From: JAJISG01 sp964347325
Lineage (GTDB): Archaea > Thermoplasmatota > Thermoplasmata > RBG-16-68-12 > JAJISG01
Reading direction: 5' to 3'
Assembly (NCBI GenBank): GCA_964347325.1
Contig: CAYFYA010000024.1
Coordinates: 1-23,087 of the forward strand
Length of the DNA: 23,087 bases
In this document: piece by piece, positions 1 to 7,278 of the stretch
Position numbering within the stretch: position 1 is the first letter of the stretch
Layout of the letters: the number at the start of each line of letters is the position of its first letter
Position numbers and translations under genes: made by a program
The notes under the pieces: model-generated
Seen by the model: the letters and a program-made list of their open reading frames with translations, nothing else
The model's database searches: none
Told to the model about the DNA's origin: nothing

Positions 1-229
1 TGAATCCCCCCGCGTACGTTGCATTGCACCAGACTTTTGTGTAGAGCGGGTCGTAATTGAGGGTCTCCGCCAGTTTGCCTGCGGAAATGCCGGGGTTCTC
101 CCGAATCGCATCAAACAGCCCCAACCGAAGGCCGAGTTCGATGCTCCACGTATTCAAATATCCCGCGTAGGACGCGAGGACCTTGCCAGTCGCTGCTTGT
201 AGCTCTTCCATTTGAGGATTTGCCGCCAT
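1..229 (-). CDS. SAM-dependent methyltransferase, N-terminal fragment (cut by window edge)
   Basis: This gene starts at an ATG at 229 and runs out of the window after about 76 codons. The visible part is a helical, winged-helix-like N-terminal domain: a helix carrying SYAGYLNTWSIELGLRLGLF, then DAIRENPGISAGKLAETLNYDP, then YTKVWCNATYAGG (these run together from about residue 20 to 75). This layout is typical of the dimerisation domain of O-methyltransferase-like class I SAM methyltransferases, in which GLFDAI...P.(S/T)...LA is followed by the catalytic Rossmann domain. The catalytic domain lies outside the window, so substrate and activity cannot be judged. An AGGTG ribosome site lies about 8 bases before the ATG, and a TTAAG TATA-like box near 271 fits a short leader. 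It is transcribed in the same direction as the SnoaL-like gene at 373-810. Confidence 0.72.
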   Translation of the reverse strand, partial: MAANPQMEELQAATGKVLASYAGYLNTWSIELGLRLGLFDAIRENPGISAGKLAETLNYDPLYTKVWCNATYAGGF

Positions 230-269
230 ATAACCACACCTATTAGTCCGGGCGGATATCCTTATCCCA

Positions 270-276
270 CTTAAGG
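270..276 (-). promoter_or_regulatory. TATA-like box of the methyltransferase gene
   Basis: CCTTAAG on the minus strand lies about 44 bp before the ATG at 229, so a start of transcription near 247 would leave a short leader holding the AGGTG ribosome site. The box sits in an imperfect palindrome (CCACTTAAGGGTG), which could be a regulator site. This is inferred from position only. Confidence 0.3.
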
Positions 277-372
277 GTGTGGCATTGCCGGAATCGCTGT
301 CCGAGTTGGAGCGGAACCTTGCTGCAGCTGGCCTGAAAGCTCTCCCTCACCGGAGGGGCTAGAACTTCTCAT

Positions 373-810
373 CTACTCGGAACCCTGCTGGTTCAACAGG
401 TCGATTTGAGCGAGCATCCCGAGGTTGTCGTAGTAGACCCGCAGCTCGGTGATCTTTCCCTCGGCGGTCCTCACGATGGCCACCGCCGAGCCCGTGGCTT
501 TCTTTCCCGTGGTGGGAATCGGGGGCTGACCCGGGATCTCAATCGGTCCGGTGTTCGTCCCGGTCCATTCCATCTGATCAGCGAGCCATTCGCCGCTCTC
601 GATACGATTCACGAGCTTGACCCTCGAGTCCGGGAAGGACTCCCAGTTCCCGGCCATGTGCTTCTTAACGGCCGCTCGGCCATTGATGGGCTCGGGAAGG
701 TTCGCCTCCCAATACGTGACTTCCTCCGACAACTGTTCTCCAAGCTTCGCGACATCGTGGGTGTTCAACGCCTCGTAGAAGGCGTCCGACAGTTCTTTCG
801 TGCTAGTCAT
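373..810 (-). CDS. SnoaL-like / ester cyclase family protein (paralogue A)
   Basis: This 145-residue protein has the size and pattern of a single NTF2-fold SnoaL-like domain: an N-terminal helix with FYEALNTHD, an acidic strand with VTYWEANLP, PINGRAAVKKHM, a central FPDSRVKLVNRI, a strand with GEWLADQMEWTGTNTGP, and a C-terminal GKITELRVYYDNLGMLAQI. The family includes polyketide cyclases and many uncharacterised small alpha+beta cone proteins; no specific reaction can be assigned. The start is well supported by GGAGAGGAG 8 bases before the ATG. It is clearly related to the divergent protein at 1166-1600: both have GEW, TGP/KGP, GKITE and YYD-LGM-AQ at matching positions. The neighbouring methyltransferases suggest a role in small-molecule conversion, which is an inference. 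Confidence 0.85.
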   Translation of the reverse strand: MTSTKELSDAFYEALNTHDVAKLGEQLSEEVTYWEANLPEPINGRAAVKKHMAGNWESFPDSRVKLVNRIESGEWLADQMEWTGTNTGPIEIPGQPPIPTTGKKATGSAVAIVRTAEGKITELRVYYDNLGMLAQIDLLNQQGSE

Positions 811-1165
811 GTACTTTCTCCTCTCCTGAGGGGGCCCACGGCCTCCAATTCTGTGTCTTTGTCACCCGACGTTTAAGGGCCTTCGGGACCGCGCCGGGTT
901 GGCACAACAGATTCTTGGAGTAGCTCGACGTCCCTGTGAGACGCGTCGGGAGGGGCTATTCCAAAGTCTTTCATCCATACGGACCCAGTTCTTGGTCGTT
1001 AACGAGTGGAGGGAAAACGTTAAGCGCTTGCCCTCGATGGACGGTGTGGAGGAGCGGGAGACCGTCTAGTGCCCTTTTTGTCGAGAGACGGCCAGCCCTC
1101 TCTTCGCGCCGCTTAGGAGCGCGAGGAAGACTCGAAGCCCGCACAGCGGGAGGAGGTGAGAAAGA
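811..1165. other. Divergent intergenic region between the SnoaL-like paralogues
   Basis: This 355-bp stretch holds no convincing gene. On the minus strand CTTAAAC at 871-877 is a TATA-like box for the gene at 373-810. On the plus strand a TTAAG near 1018 could serve the gene at 1166, followed by a hairpin (GACGGT 1040-1045 with ACCGTC 1061-1066) and five T at 1075-1079, which looks like a terminator or leader attenuator. The frames that stay open here have no family-like sequence. Confidence 0.5.
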
Positions 1166-1600
1166 GTGAGCATAGAGGAGAACATCAAGATCCTAGATGA
1201 GGCACAACAGGCCGTCGAGGCAAGAGACTGGGATCGCTTTGACGCGGTGCATGATGAGTCCGTTACGACATACTCGCCGCTCAGCCCCGAGCCCACCAAG
1301 GGAATCGCCGCGCATCGGGAGGGGATGCAGGGCATTCTGAAGTCCTTTCCGGACTTCGTGATGGAGAGAGATCAGGTGTTCGGTTCGGGCGAGTGGATCT
1401 GCGAGGTCAGTACCGTGAAGGGGACCCACAAGGGACCTCTCAAGGGTCCGACGGGAGAGGAGATTCCCCCGACGAACAAGCCGTTGCAGCTCCAGACGTG
1501 CAGCGTGATGAAGATCGTGAACGGCAAGATCACGGAAGAACACAGCTACTACGATCTGCTTGGGATGATGGCTCAATTGGGGCTCGAAGCCCAGGGCTGA
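1166..1600 (+). CDS. SnoaL-like / ester cyclase family protein (paralogue B)
   Basis: A 144-residue single-domain SnoaL-like protein of the NTF2 fold. Visible blocks are an N-terminal helix (ILDEAQQAVEARDWDRF), DESVTTYSPLSPEPTKGIAA, SFPDFVMERDQVFGSGEW, GTHKGPLKGPTGEEIPPTNK and the C-terminal NGKITEEHSYYDLLGMMAQ. The start is a GTG with GGGAGGAGG about 7 bases upstream, the strongest ribosome site in this part of the window. It is a paralogue of the protein at 373-810 and is transcribed away from it, so the pair probably arose by duplication and inversion. It precedes the methyltransferase at 1748 on the same strand by 147 bases, so cotranscription is possible but not shown. Its substrate is unknown. 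Confidence 0.86.
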   Translation: MSIEENIKILDEAQQAVEARDWDRFDAVHDESVTTYSPLSPEPTKGIAAHREGMQGILKSFPDFVMERDQVFGSGEWICEVSTVKGTHKGPLKGPTGEEIPPTNKPLQLQTCSVMKIVNGKITEEHSYYDLLGMMAQLGLEAQG

Positions 1601-1747
1601 CTCTGGGATCTGGCTATCTTGTGACGTTTGTGCATGTCGCACGTAGTGAGGCATGCCTCTGAAGGCGAGGTCCACGCTACAGTCCCGGTGCCTCGAGACC
1701 TGCATAAAAGGACTTGATGGAGTGATCTCTACCGACGTGGTGGAAGG

Positions 1748-2500
1748 ATGGTGATGCGAGAAGATCCCGAGGGCATTCAACTTCAGACAGTTTTGAGGCA
1801 CGCCACCTTCACGGACAAGGAGGTTCTGGAGGTGGGCTGCGGGGATGGACGACTCACCTTCGGGTTCGGCGGCATGGCCAAGAGGGTGGTGGCGATCGAC
1901 CCCATCGCGGAGGACATCGAGAAGGCGACGCGGAACACGCCCCAAGCGCTAGTTCCGGTACTGAACTTCCTCACGGGAACGGGGGAGAAGCTCCCCTTCT
2001 CGGACGAAACCTACGACGAAGTCTTCTTCACTTGGTCTCTCTGTTGCATGGCTTCCGAGGCGCACATGAGCAAGGCGCTCGACGAGGCCTGGCGAGTCCT
2101 CAGAAAGGAGGGGATCCTTCTCAGCATCCAACCTTCGCTGCATCAACCGTTTGACTGGGGAGAAATCACGTACCTGGTGACGAGGGACCCCGAGCGTCTT
2201 GTCGGCGAGGATGTCAAAACCGATGACTTCGATGCCCGATATGCCCTGAAGCGGGCGTCCCTGATCGAGGGGAAATTTGGCCTCATTGCGGAGGAGTTGT
2301 TCACGAACAACATCTACTACGACACGGCCGATGAAGTCCTCGAGGCCATAAAAAAGAAGTGGAGACCGCAATACGACGAGCTCGACGGGGAGTCGAAGCA
2401 GGAGATCCGCAGGAGGCTTCAGTCGCGGCGCACCCCAGAAGGGGTTCGGGTTCTAGAGAACGGGGTCCTCACGGTGTTACGGAAGGTGCAGTCGAGCTAG
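1748..2500 (+). CDS. Class I SAM-dependent methyltransferase (Methyltransf_11/UbiE-like)
   Basis: This roughly 250-residue protein has the ordered motifs of a class I methyltransferase. The glycine-rich SAM loop EVLEVGCGDGRL is at residues 25-36, the acidic end of strand 2 is VVAIDP near residue 50, GTGEKLPFSDETYDEVFFTW gives motif II, and LDEAWRVLRKEGILLSIQPS gives the post-III helix and strand. The C-terminal third (INIYYDTADEV-like region onward) is not recognisable and probably sets substrate choice. Two starts are possible: the ATG at 1748 has GGAAGG directly against it, whereas the in-frame ATG at 1754 has it six bases away, so 1754 is more likely the true start. It is separate from the cut methyltransferase at the left edge. 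Confidence 0.85.
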   Translation: MVMREDPEGIQLQTVLRHATFTDKEVLEVGCGDGRLTFGFGGMAKRVVAIDPIAEDIEKATRNTPQALVPVLNFLTGTGEKLPFSDETYDEVFFTWSLCCMASEAHMSKALDEAWRVLRKEGILLSIQPSLHQPFDWGEITYLVTRDPERLVGEDVKTDDFDARYALKRASLIEGKFGLIAEELFTNNIYYDTADEVLEAIKKKWRPQYDELDGESKQEIRRRLQSRRTPEGVRVLENGVLTVLRKVQSS

Positions 2501-2990
2501 AGCGTCGTCGCGTCAGGCGCAGAGGGGCAACGAAACGACAGGCGCAAGCCTTTGCTACACAGTTCTGCTAACGCGTGACGGGCTGGCTACGAGTCGTGGC
2601 GTGGCCCGTCAAGTTCGAGGACAGCTTCCAAGGGCGCGGAGTCGCAATAGCGAACTCCTTCCCCCGCAGTCCCCAGGTTCGCCTTCCTCCTGGGCGGACT
2701 CGTGTTCGGCTGCAGTATGATCGATCGTCATCGCGGGACCAATATGGCAATCTGGCACACTCCCCCAATGGGTTGAGGGAAGCCGGAAGTACCGGGGTCC
2801 CTATGCGCCTCGCGCGCACCAGTTCCTGGGTGGGTACATCCGCCTCTCATAGAGCTGAGCGATCAGCCTACCGCACCTCACTCCCCTGAGGGCTAGCTGG
2901 ACGATTCGAATCCCGAGCCATCGGGTATCGCGTGGGCCTGGAGGCCCCCCTCGTTGACCGTTGGGATGAGTGGGAGGCTGCCTGCCGCGA
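2501..2990. other. Gene-free stretch
   Basis: About 490 bp between the methyltransferase and the convergent small membrane protein hold nothing that can be supported. Several frames stay open, the longest from a GTG at 2575 for 104 codons, but they are rich in Arg and Ser, lack domains and have no good ribosome site. The TTCGAAT near 2904 resembles a tRNA T-loop but has no matching stem. Confidence 0.45.
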
Positions 2991-3245
2991 CTAAGCCTTT
3001 CCACCCCAACGACTGATGACGATGATCAGGACGATCATCACGATGGTCAAGACCAAGGCGACGATGATCCCAATCACGAGCCCCATCAGGTCCTTGGGCG
3101 CGGTCAAAGGAGCCCCAGTAAGAGCCAGACCCCCTAGCACGACGTTGCTCCAAACCAGGGCAATCACGAACCCAAAGGCCGCAGCAAGCGAAGTAGCGAT
3201 GGTCCGTCGGACCTCGCTCATAGATAGTTGCTTTCCTCCTCCCAT
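2991..3245 (-). CDS. Small two-helix membrane protein (DUF5654-like)
   Basis: An 84-residue protein with two hydrophobic segments: TSLAAAFGFVIALVWSNVVL and a strongly hydrophobic VIGIIVALVLTIVMIVLII near the C-terminus, ending in RWGGKA. The layout (a short basic N-terminus, ALVW(S/N) in the first helix, a loop, then a second helix) resembles the archaeal DUF5654 family of small membrane proteins; this is from memory of the family pattern. The start at 3245 is chosen because GGAGAGG lies six bases upstream. A longer reading from 3299 would place a TATA box inside the gene. Function is unknown. Confidence 0.7.
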   Translation of the reverse strand: MGGGKQLSMSEVRRTIATSLAAAFGFVIALVWSNVVLGGLALTGAPLTAPKDLMGLVIGIIVALVLTIVMIVLIIVISRWGGKA

Positions 3246-3277
3246 GAATATCCTCTCCTGCGGGGAGAGTTGAACTC

Positions 3278-3285
3278 TTTTTATA
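3278..3285 (-). promoter_or_regulatory. TATA box of the DUF5654-like gene
   Basis: TATAAAAA on the minus strand, preceded by GGAAAGG as a possible BRE. It predicts a transcript start near 3255, just ahead of the GGAGAGG ribosome site and the ATG at 3245. This supports the shorter start. Confidence 0.6.
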
Positions 3286-3386
3286 CCTTTCCACAGCAAG
3301 GCGATGACGAATCGAGAGGCCGCTGCCGGGTGCAGAGACTTGCCCCCGATGATTAGGACCCTACGTGGCGCCGAGATCGCGTGACC

Positions 3387-4223
3387 TCAGGCCTGGATTG
3401 CCGACTGAAGGACATCCGCCGGGACGCCAGGGGCGAGCTTCCCGTGGGCGGCGAAGCGATACAGGACGGCGGAGAGGACCGCCCACGCGGCCCCCCACAG
3501 CAGGCCGATGATGAGCCAGTAGACGGCGGCGACCCCCATGAGCACGAAGGCCCACAGGGTTAGGCCCTGCATCAGGAGGTAGATGCCAGCGGCGAGAGGA
3601 AGGAGCCCCAGGAGAAAGAGACCCAAAAGAATGAGTCCCAGGCCCAGGCCCCCGACTAGGGTCTCCCCCCACGTCTTGCGGAAGAGGGAGGCCGAGCGCT
3701 TCAGGGCGCTCCAAGGGCCAAGCCCCTCGGCCACGATTACGGGGATGGCAAGATAGCTTGCCAGGGCCCAGGCGATGCCCAGCCCCGCGGCGATCATCTG
3801 GCCGATGAATCCACCCCGCTCCCGAACGACCCGCAGGATGAGCCCCACAGTGGCGGAGACAACAGCCCATAGGAAGAGCTTGCCCAAGTGCTTGTTCGCC
3901 GCCCGGAAGGCGTCGCCCAAAGTCGGGCTGCCCCCTTCGAGGCGGATCATGGCAGAGCCCACCACTGCCGCCTGGAAGTATATGGCGATGAAGGCCGTCA
4001 CCAGATAGAAGATGAAGTAGAGGGCGTAGTACAGGATGGGGAAATCCCCCTGGATCTGTTCGAAGAAGGGGATGTTCAGGAAGAAGACGCTAGCGATAAA
4101 GAGGCCCCACATGATGCCGGAGATCAGGAGGCCAAGAAAGGGAAACAGAAGGAGCTCCTTGTCCTTTCGGATGACGCCGTAGGCCACCTTGGTCAGCTGC
4201 CATCCGCGGCTAATGCGACCCAT
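3387..4223 (-). CDS. Polytopic membrane protein (DUF6159-like)
   Basis: A 278-residue integral membrane protein beginning MGRISRGWQLTKVAYGVIRK and then DKELLLFPFLGLLISGI. This cytoplasmic amphipathic start, followed by a D(K/R)ELL(L/V)FP motif and about six membrane helices, matches the pattern of the DUF6159 family in archaea and bacteria. Other visible blocks are AAVVGSAMIRLEGGSPTLGDAF, a short cytoplasmic loop with a GWSALKRSASLFRKTWGE-like segment near residue 190, and a C-terminal VLSAVLYRFAAHGKLAPGVP. The start at 4223 has GGAG five bases upstream; an in-frame extension to 4301 has no such support. The function of the family is not known. The gene overlaps the end of the truncated regulator at 4193-4498 in another frame. 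Confidence 0.78.
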   Translation of the reverse strand: MGRISRGWQLTKVAYGVIRKDKELLLFPFLGLLISGIMWGLFIASVFFLNIPFFEQIQGDFPILYYALYFIFYLVTAFIAIYFQAAVVGSAMIRLEGGSPTLGDAFRAANKHLGKLFLWAVVSATVGLILRVVRERGGFIGQMIAAGLGIAWALASYLAIPVIVAEGLGPWSALKRSASLFRKTWGETLVGGLGLGLILLGLFLLGLLPLAAGIYLLMQGLTLWAFVLMGVAAVYWLIIGLLWGAAWAVLSAVLYRFAAHGKLAPGVPADVLQSAIQA

Positions 4224-4498
4224 GCTGGCTCCATCAATTGGGCGCTTATTATCGTTTCCACATCCCCGCGGCAACGGTGGATTGAGACCGGTACGATCCA
4301 ACGCCGAGGCATGAAAGGTCCTCTCGAGCCGACTACTCCTTCCTCCTCGAGCCTTCGCAGTCGCGTTTTCGCGGTCTTGATGGAAACATCTAGGGCGTGG
4401 GCGATTCGAGATGGTTTAAGCGCGTCGGGGCCCCGGGCGCCGTAGACGAATGGCTGAAGGCCCATTGTCCGGAGAAGCTGGATGTCGAGGGCGTCCAC
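4193..4498 (-). pseudogene. Truncated Lrp/AsnC-like winged-helix regulator (N-terminal remnant)
   Basis: From a GTG at 4498 the frame encodes DALDIQLLRTMGLQPFVYGA, then RGPDALKPSRIAHALDVS, then IKTAKTRLRRLEEEGVVGS. This is the first helix, the recognition helix-turn-helix and the start of the wing of an archaeal Lrp/AsnC-like regulator (the PSRIA...L.(V/T)S..T.K.R...(L/M)E..GV pattern). After about residue 60 the sequence loses family character and stops at 101 residues, where a full protein would carry an effector domain of 100 or more residues. The last 31 bases overlap the start of the DUF6159-like gene. It may be a decayed gene or a small stand-alone DNA-binding protein. A CTTAAG box near 4524 would fit a leaderless transcript starting at the GTG. 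Confidence 0.55.
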
Positions 4499-4710
4499 AG
4501 CCCGGGAACAGGGTAGCGGGACTTAAGGTTCCCCTTCTCACGATTAGTAGGGGAGCGAGTATTGCGGCGCGCGTAGCATCAGTCATGCGCTACTTCCATG
4601 GTGTCAAGAAATGCCTACATTTTTGCGCGCCATGTCCAAAAACGTTAATGATTTATGGGAGAACGGCATTGAAGGTAGCACTCAAGGTCGTAATGGACCG
4701 AGGGGGGGGA

Positions 4711-5967
4711 ATGTTGAAGAGAAGGTATGTTCGTGTTGCTCTGCTGAGCCTGATCCTGGTCGGACTGATGGCTCCCGCAGCCTCGGCCGCACCGGGCGAT
4801 TTGCTGGCGACGGTGGATCTGGAAATGCCAGCGGGAACAGCCGTGGCCGGCACCTTCGACGGCACTTACTACATCAGCGCCCCTGCTCTTGGCACTGCAT
4901 TGTACTGGATGACACCGCCTGCTGGAACCGGCCTAGCCACGTTGGCATTCAGCAAGCCCGTCGTCGACGGCAGCGGGAATCCAATCCAGATGAGCGCAGT
5001 GGCCTGGGACCCGGGCCGGGGCAAACTCTGGGCCGCAGCGATCGGACAAGCTATCTGGCTGATTGACATCAGCGGTGCCAACGCCGTGGGAACGTTTCAG
5101 TTCAATCCAGGTGTCGGAGGATCCGGGCTCGTCGATGGGCTCGCCTACGACGCTAGCGACGACACACTGTACTTCAGCCCTGACGTGAACCTGAACGTTT
5201 ACCACTTCTCGCTGGGGACTGGCGGCAACCCCGCGCTCGGCACGTTGATGAACACGGTGACCCCAAAGAACGCGGCGGGAGTGGCCGACGGTGCCGTCAG
5301 CGGGGTTGTGGTGGGGTCAGATAACACGCTGTACATTGGTCGTGACGGCTTTGCCGAGATTCGGCGGGTCGACAAGACCACGGGCGACTTCATCTCCCAA
5401 TTCGCGACCACCGCGGGCCGTGTGGAGGACCTAACCTGCGACCCGATCACCTACGCCCCTAAGGAGGCAATCCTGGCCAAGGATGCCTATAATAGGCTCT
5501 ACGAAGCCTTCGAGGTCGAGCCGGGCACCTGCCCACTTCCCGTGGTGGAAGTCGAAGTGCGGGTGGACATCAAGCCGCAGTCGTGCCCCAACCCCCTGAA
5601 CGTCAATAGCAAGGGGGTTCTCCCTGTCGCCGTGCTGGGTACGGAGGACTTAGACGTAACCCAATTGGACGTCACGACCATTCAGCTGGAGGGCGTGTCT
5701 CCACTGCGCTGGGAGTACGAGGACGTCGCCACTCCCTACGATCCCTACACCAGAAGGGAGGGTAAAGACGACTGCACCGAGGCAGGCCCAGACGGGTTCA
5801 TGGATCTCACGCTAAAGTTTGACAAGCAGGAGATCGTGGCAATGCTGGGTGACGTCGACGATGGGGATGTCCTAGTGCTGCACCTCACAGGTAACCTGCT
5901 GTCGAGCCTCGGAGGAACCCCTATCGTAGGCGAAGACGTCGTTGTCATCCTAGAGAAGGGCAAGTGA
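4711..5967 (+). CDS. Secreted protein: beta-propeller-like repeats plus C-terminal CPNPLN domain
   Basis: A 418-residue exported protein. The first 26 residues are a signal peptide (basic LKRRY, a hydrophobic core, cleavage after ASA). Residues about 27-280 have repeating strands with AGTFDGTYYIS, SAVAWDPGRGKLWAA, DGLAYDASDDTLYFS, GVVVGSDNTLYIGRDG and VEDLTCDPITY, as in YVTN/NHL-like beta-propellers. The last 130 residues form a separate domain starting VDIKPQSCPNPLN and continuing KGVLPVAVLGTEDLDVTQLD, PLRWEYEDVATPYDP and DDCTEAGPDGFMDLTLKF; this domain recurs at the end of many secreted environmental proteins and has no known role. The start at 4711 gives a standard signal peptide; the ATG at 4693 is an alternative. 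Likely a surface or extracellular protein. Confidence 0.8.
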   Translation: MLKRRYVRVALLSLILVGLMAPAASAAPGDLLATVDLEMPAGTAVAGTFDGTYYISAPALGTALYWMTPPAGTGLATLAFSKPVVDGSGNPIQMSAVAWDPGRGKLWAAAIGQAIWLIDISGANAVGTFQFNPGVGGSGLVDGLAYDASDDTLYFSPDVNLNVYHFSLGTGGNPALGTLMNTVTPKNAAGVADGAVSGVVVGSDNTLYIGRDGFAEIRRVDKTTGDFISQFATTAGRVEDLTCDPITYAPKEAILAKDAYNRLYEAFEVEPGTCPLPVVEVEVRVDIKPQSCPNPLNVNSKGVLPVAVLGTEDLDVTQLDVTTIQLEGVSPLRWEYEDVATPYDPYTRREGKDDCTEAGPDGFMDLTLKFDKQEIVAMLGDVDDGDVLVLHLTGNLLSSLGGTPIVGEDVVVILEKGK

Positions 5968-6380
5968 GACTCACCACACACCCATTCCGATGAGCGGGAG
6001 GCTGGACTAAATCGGAGGGGCTAGGTCGCCTTTTCGACCGGGGCCTAATACACTCTAAGGCTCCGGTCAGGAGACAAGGATGACAATGTGCCTAGGTGCC
6101 TGCGCTCCCCCTCAGATTCATAGCGTGCGCGCTGCCGACGACGTCACCACATCGAGGAGAGTGCTAGCACCACTTCAACATCAAGCCCAGGGGGGTGTAG
6201 CGCTAGTCTTGGACTGCACCTGCCGTTCGACTTTGCCAGACTTGCTATCGCTGGCCCATGGGATCTGGGGGTCACACGGAGACGTACCGTCTCGCTCAAC
6301 CGAGATTCGATGGGCTCACTCTCGCGCAGACTCCTTGAACGACTGAATTACAATCGAGAGACACCGTTGCAGCTCTGCAC
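5968..6380. other. Intergenic region, possible terminator, palindromes
   Basis: No supported gene in 413 bp. A short hairpin GGTCG-CCTTTT-CGACC at 6024-6039 follows the secreted protein gene and could end its transcript. A perfect palindrome GTGCTAGCAC lies at 6161-6170 and TAGCGCTA at 6198-6205. An 88-codon frame from 6080 has an AGGAG site, but its product looks unlike protein. Confidence 0.4.
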
Positions 6381-6929
6381 TCACAGTTGAATCTTCTCCC
6401 ACAGGTCCAAGAAGTCCTCGATCAGATCCTGGGTGGGCCTGTATTTAAGGAGGAGCTGGACGGTTGCCTGAGGGTCAGTTGCCCAGTACAACTTAATCCT
6501 GCCCTCGCGTTTTGAGCCGACGAGGGGGAGACCCTCGAGCTTACTGAGGTGATGGCTCAGCGTCGAGGCAGCAAGTCCCGTCCTTTCCTTTATCTCCTTC
6601 ACGGACAACGCTCCCCCTTCCAGTAGGACGAGGATCAGCTGCAGGAAGGTCCGTCGCCTCAACAGTCCGAGGGCCCTCTTCTCGAGGGCCCCGATCCTCT
6701 CCCGAAAGGCTCCCGCATCCCACTGCCTCGGGTAGAACCGGCGGTAGCCATTCTGGGTCATCGACACGACGGCCTCGTGCCTCTCCAGGAATTCGAGATG
6801 ATGCTTGAGCGCTCTGACGTCCAGTCCGAGCTGCCTCTCCAACTCTCTCAGATGAAGGCCGGGGTACCTCGACAGGACCTCGAAGATCCTCCGGCGGTTC
6901 CTGAGGTCAAGGACCGCCTGCCCCTTCAC
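6381..6929 (-). CDS. Tandem winged-helix transcriptional regulator
   Basis: A 182-residue protein with two winged-helix domains. The first (about 8-70) has NRRRIFEVLSRYPGLHLREL, then QLGLDVRALKHHLEFLERH and a basic wing RRFYPRQW. The second (about 88-150) has LLEGGALSVKEIKERTGLAA, then STLSHHLSKLEGLPLVGSKR and a wing GRIKLYW. The order and the HHL recognition helices are typical of archaeal ArsR/MarR-like tandem regulators. It starts at a GTG with AAGGAG about 8 bases upstream and overlaps the preceding membrane protein gene by 23 bases, so the two are almost certainly cotranscribed and translationally coupled. The partner may sense a signal at the membrane, which is an inference. An inverted repeat upstream of the operon promoter is a candidate site for autoregulation. 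Confidence 0.85.
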   Translation of the reverse strand: MKGQAVLDLRNRRRIFEVLSRYPGLHLRELERQLGLDVRALKHHLEFLERHEAVVSMTQNGYRRFYPRQWDAGAFRERIGALEKRALGLLRRRTFLQLILVLLEGGALSVKEIKERTGLAASTLSHHLSKLEGLPLVGSKREGRIKLYWATDPQATVQLLLKYRPTQDLIEDFLDLWEKIQL

Positions 6930-7206
6930 TGGGCACTCTCCTTCGGAAAAGAGCGATGTAGAAGCTCAACAAGATAGCAGTGTCGAAGATGGAGGAGAAA
7001 AGGAGGATGTTCCCAGACTCCGCTGAGAAGAGCAAGTAGGTGAGGACGAGGTTCTTGACGAAGAAGAGGCCGAAGGCTGAGGATATCAGGAGGATTCTAG
7101 CCTCGCGGGCCCTCCGGTACGCCAGGAGGGCGACCACTAGTAGTGCCAAAGAGAGGACTGTGGTCCACGCTATGGCTGCGCTTTGAACGTCCAACCCAGT
7201 CACCAT
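6907..7206 (-). CDS. Three-helix membrane protein, partner of the winged-helix regulator (DUF7521-like)
   Basis: A 99-residue membrane protein with three hydrophobic helices: AWTTVLSLALLVVALLAY, then SSAFGLFFVKNLVLTYLLF, and a last one around SIFDTAILLSFYIALF, with a basic RRAREAR loop after the first. This three-helix layout resembles the DUF7521 proteins often found next to winged-helix regulators in euryarchaea; the family link is tentative. The gene overlaps the regulator gene downstream. The TATA-like ATATTAT at 7229-7235 is about 26 bp before the ATG, so the transcript is probably leaderless. It could be a membrane sensor or anchor for the regulator. Confidence 0.72.
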   Translation of the reverse strand: MVTGLDVQSAAIAWTTVLSLALLVVALLAYRRAREARILLISSAFGLFFVKNLVLTYLLFSAESGNILLFSSIFDTAILLSFYIALFRRRVPSEGAGGP

Positions 7207-7228
7207 GAGGGCACCATTACATCCTGCG

Positions 7229-7235
7229 ATAATAT
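7229..7235 (-). promoter_or_regulatory. TATA-like box of the membrane protein/regulator operon
   Basis: ATATTAT on the minus strand, centred 26 bp before the ATG at 7206. This is the distance expected from TATA box to transcript start in archaea, so the mRNA probably begins at the start codon. Confidence 0.5.
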
Positions 7236-7251
7236 GGCTTTCTCGTTAGAG

Positions 7252-7275
7252 TTCCGACGGTGACGTCTGTCGGAA
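7252..7275. promoter_or_regulatory. Inverted repeat, candidate operator upstream of the regulator operon
   Basis: TTCCGAC (7252-7258) and GTCGGAA (7269-7275) form a perfect 7-bp inverted repeat with 10 bases between, 17 bp from arm to arm. It lies just upstream of the TATA box at 7229-7235. A dimeric regulator such as the tandem winged-helix protein could bind it. It could also form RNA structure in the trailer of the gene at 7334. Confidence 0.45.
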
Positions 7276-7278
7276 ATC

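Noticed and set aside
1193..1945. 250-codon frame opposite the SnoaL-like and methyltransferase genes
   Set aside because: It spans two real plus-strand genes and has no recognisable domain.
2575..2889. 104-codon open frame on the plus strand
   Set aside because: Rich in Arg and Ser, no domain, no ribosome site; typical of chance frames in GC-rich DNA.
2895..2925. TTCGAAT like a tRNA T-loop
   Set aside because: The bases on either side do not form the 5-bp T-stem, and no acceptor, D or anticodon stems could be placed upstream. The match is only the palindrome GATTCGAATC.
3246..3299. Longer start of the DUF5654-like protein
   Set aside because: The extension contains the TATA box and the ribosome site of the shorter form.
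4450..4710. N-terminal extension of the secreted protein
   Set aside because: It would bury the signal peptide about 87 residues inside the protein and overlaps the opposite-strand regulator remnant.
6080..6346. 88-codon frame with an AGGAG site
   Set aside because: Despite the ribosome site and a weak CCTAATAC box upstream, the product has no helix, strand or family pattern and unusual composition. Not supported as a gene.
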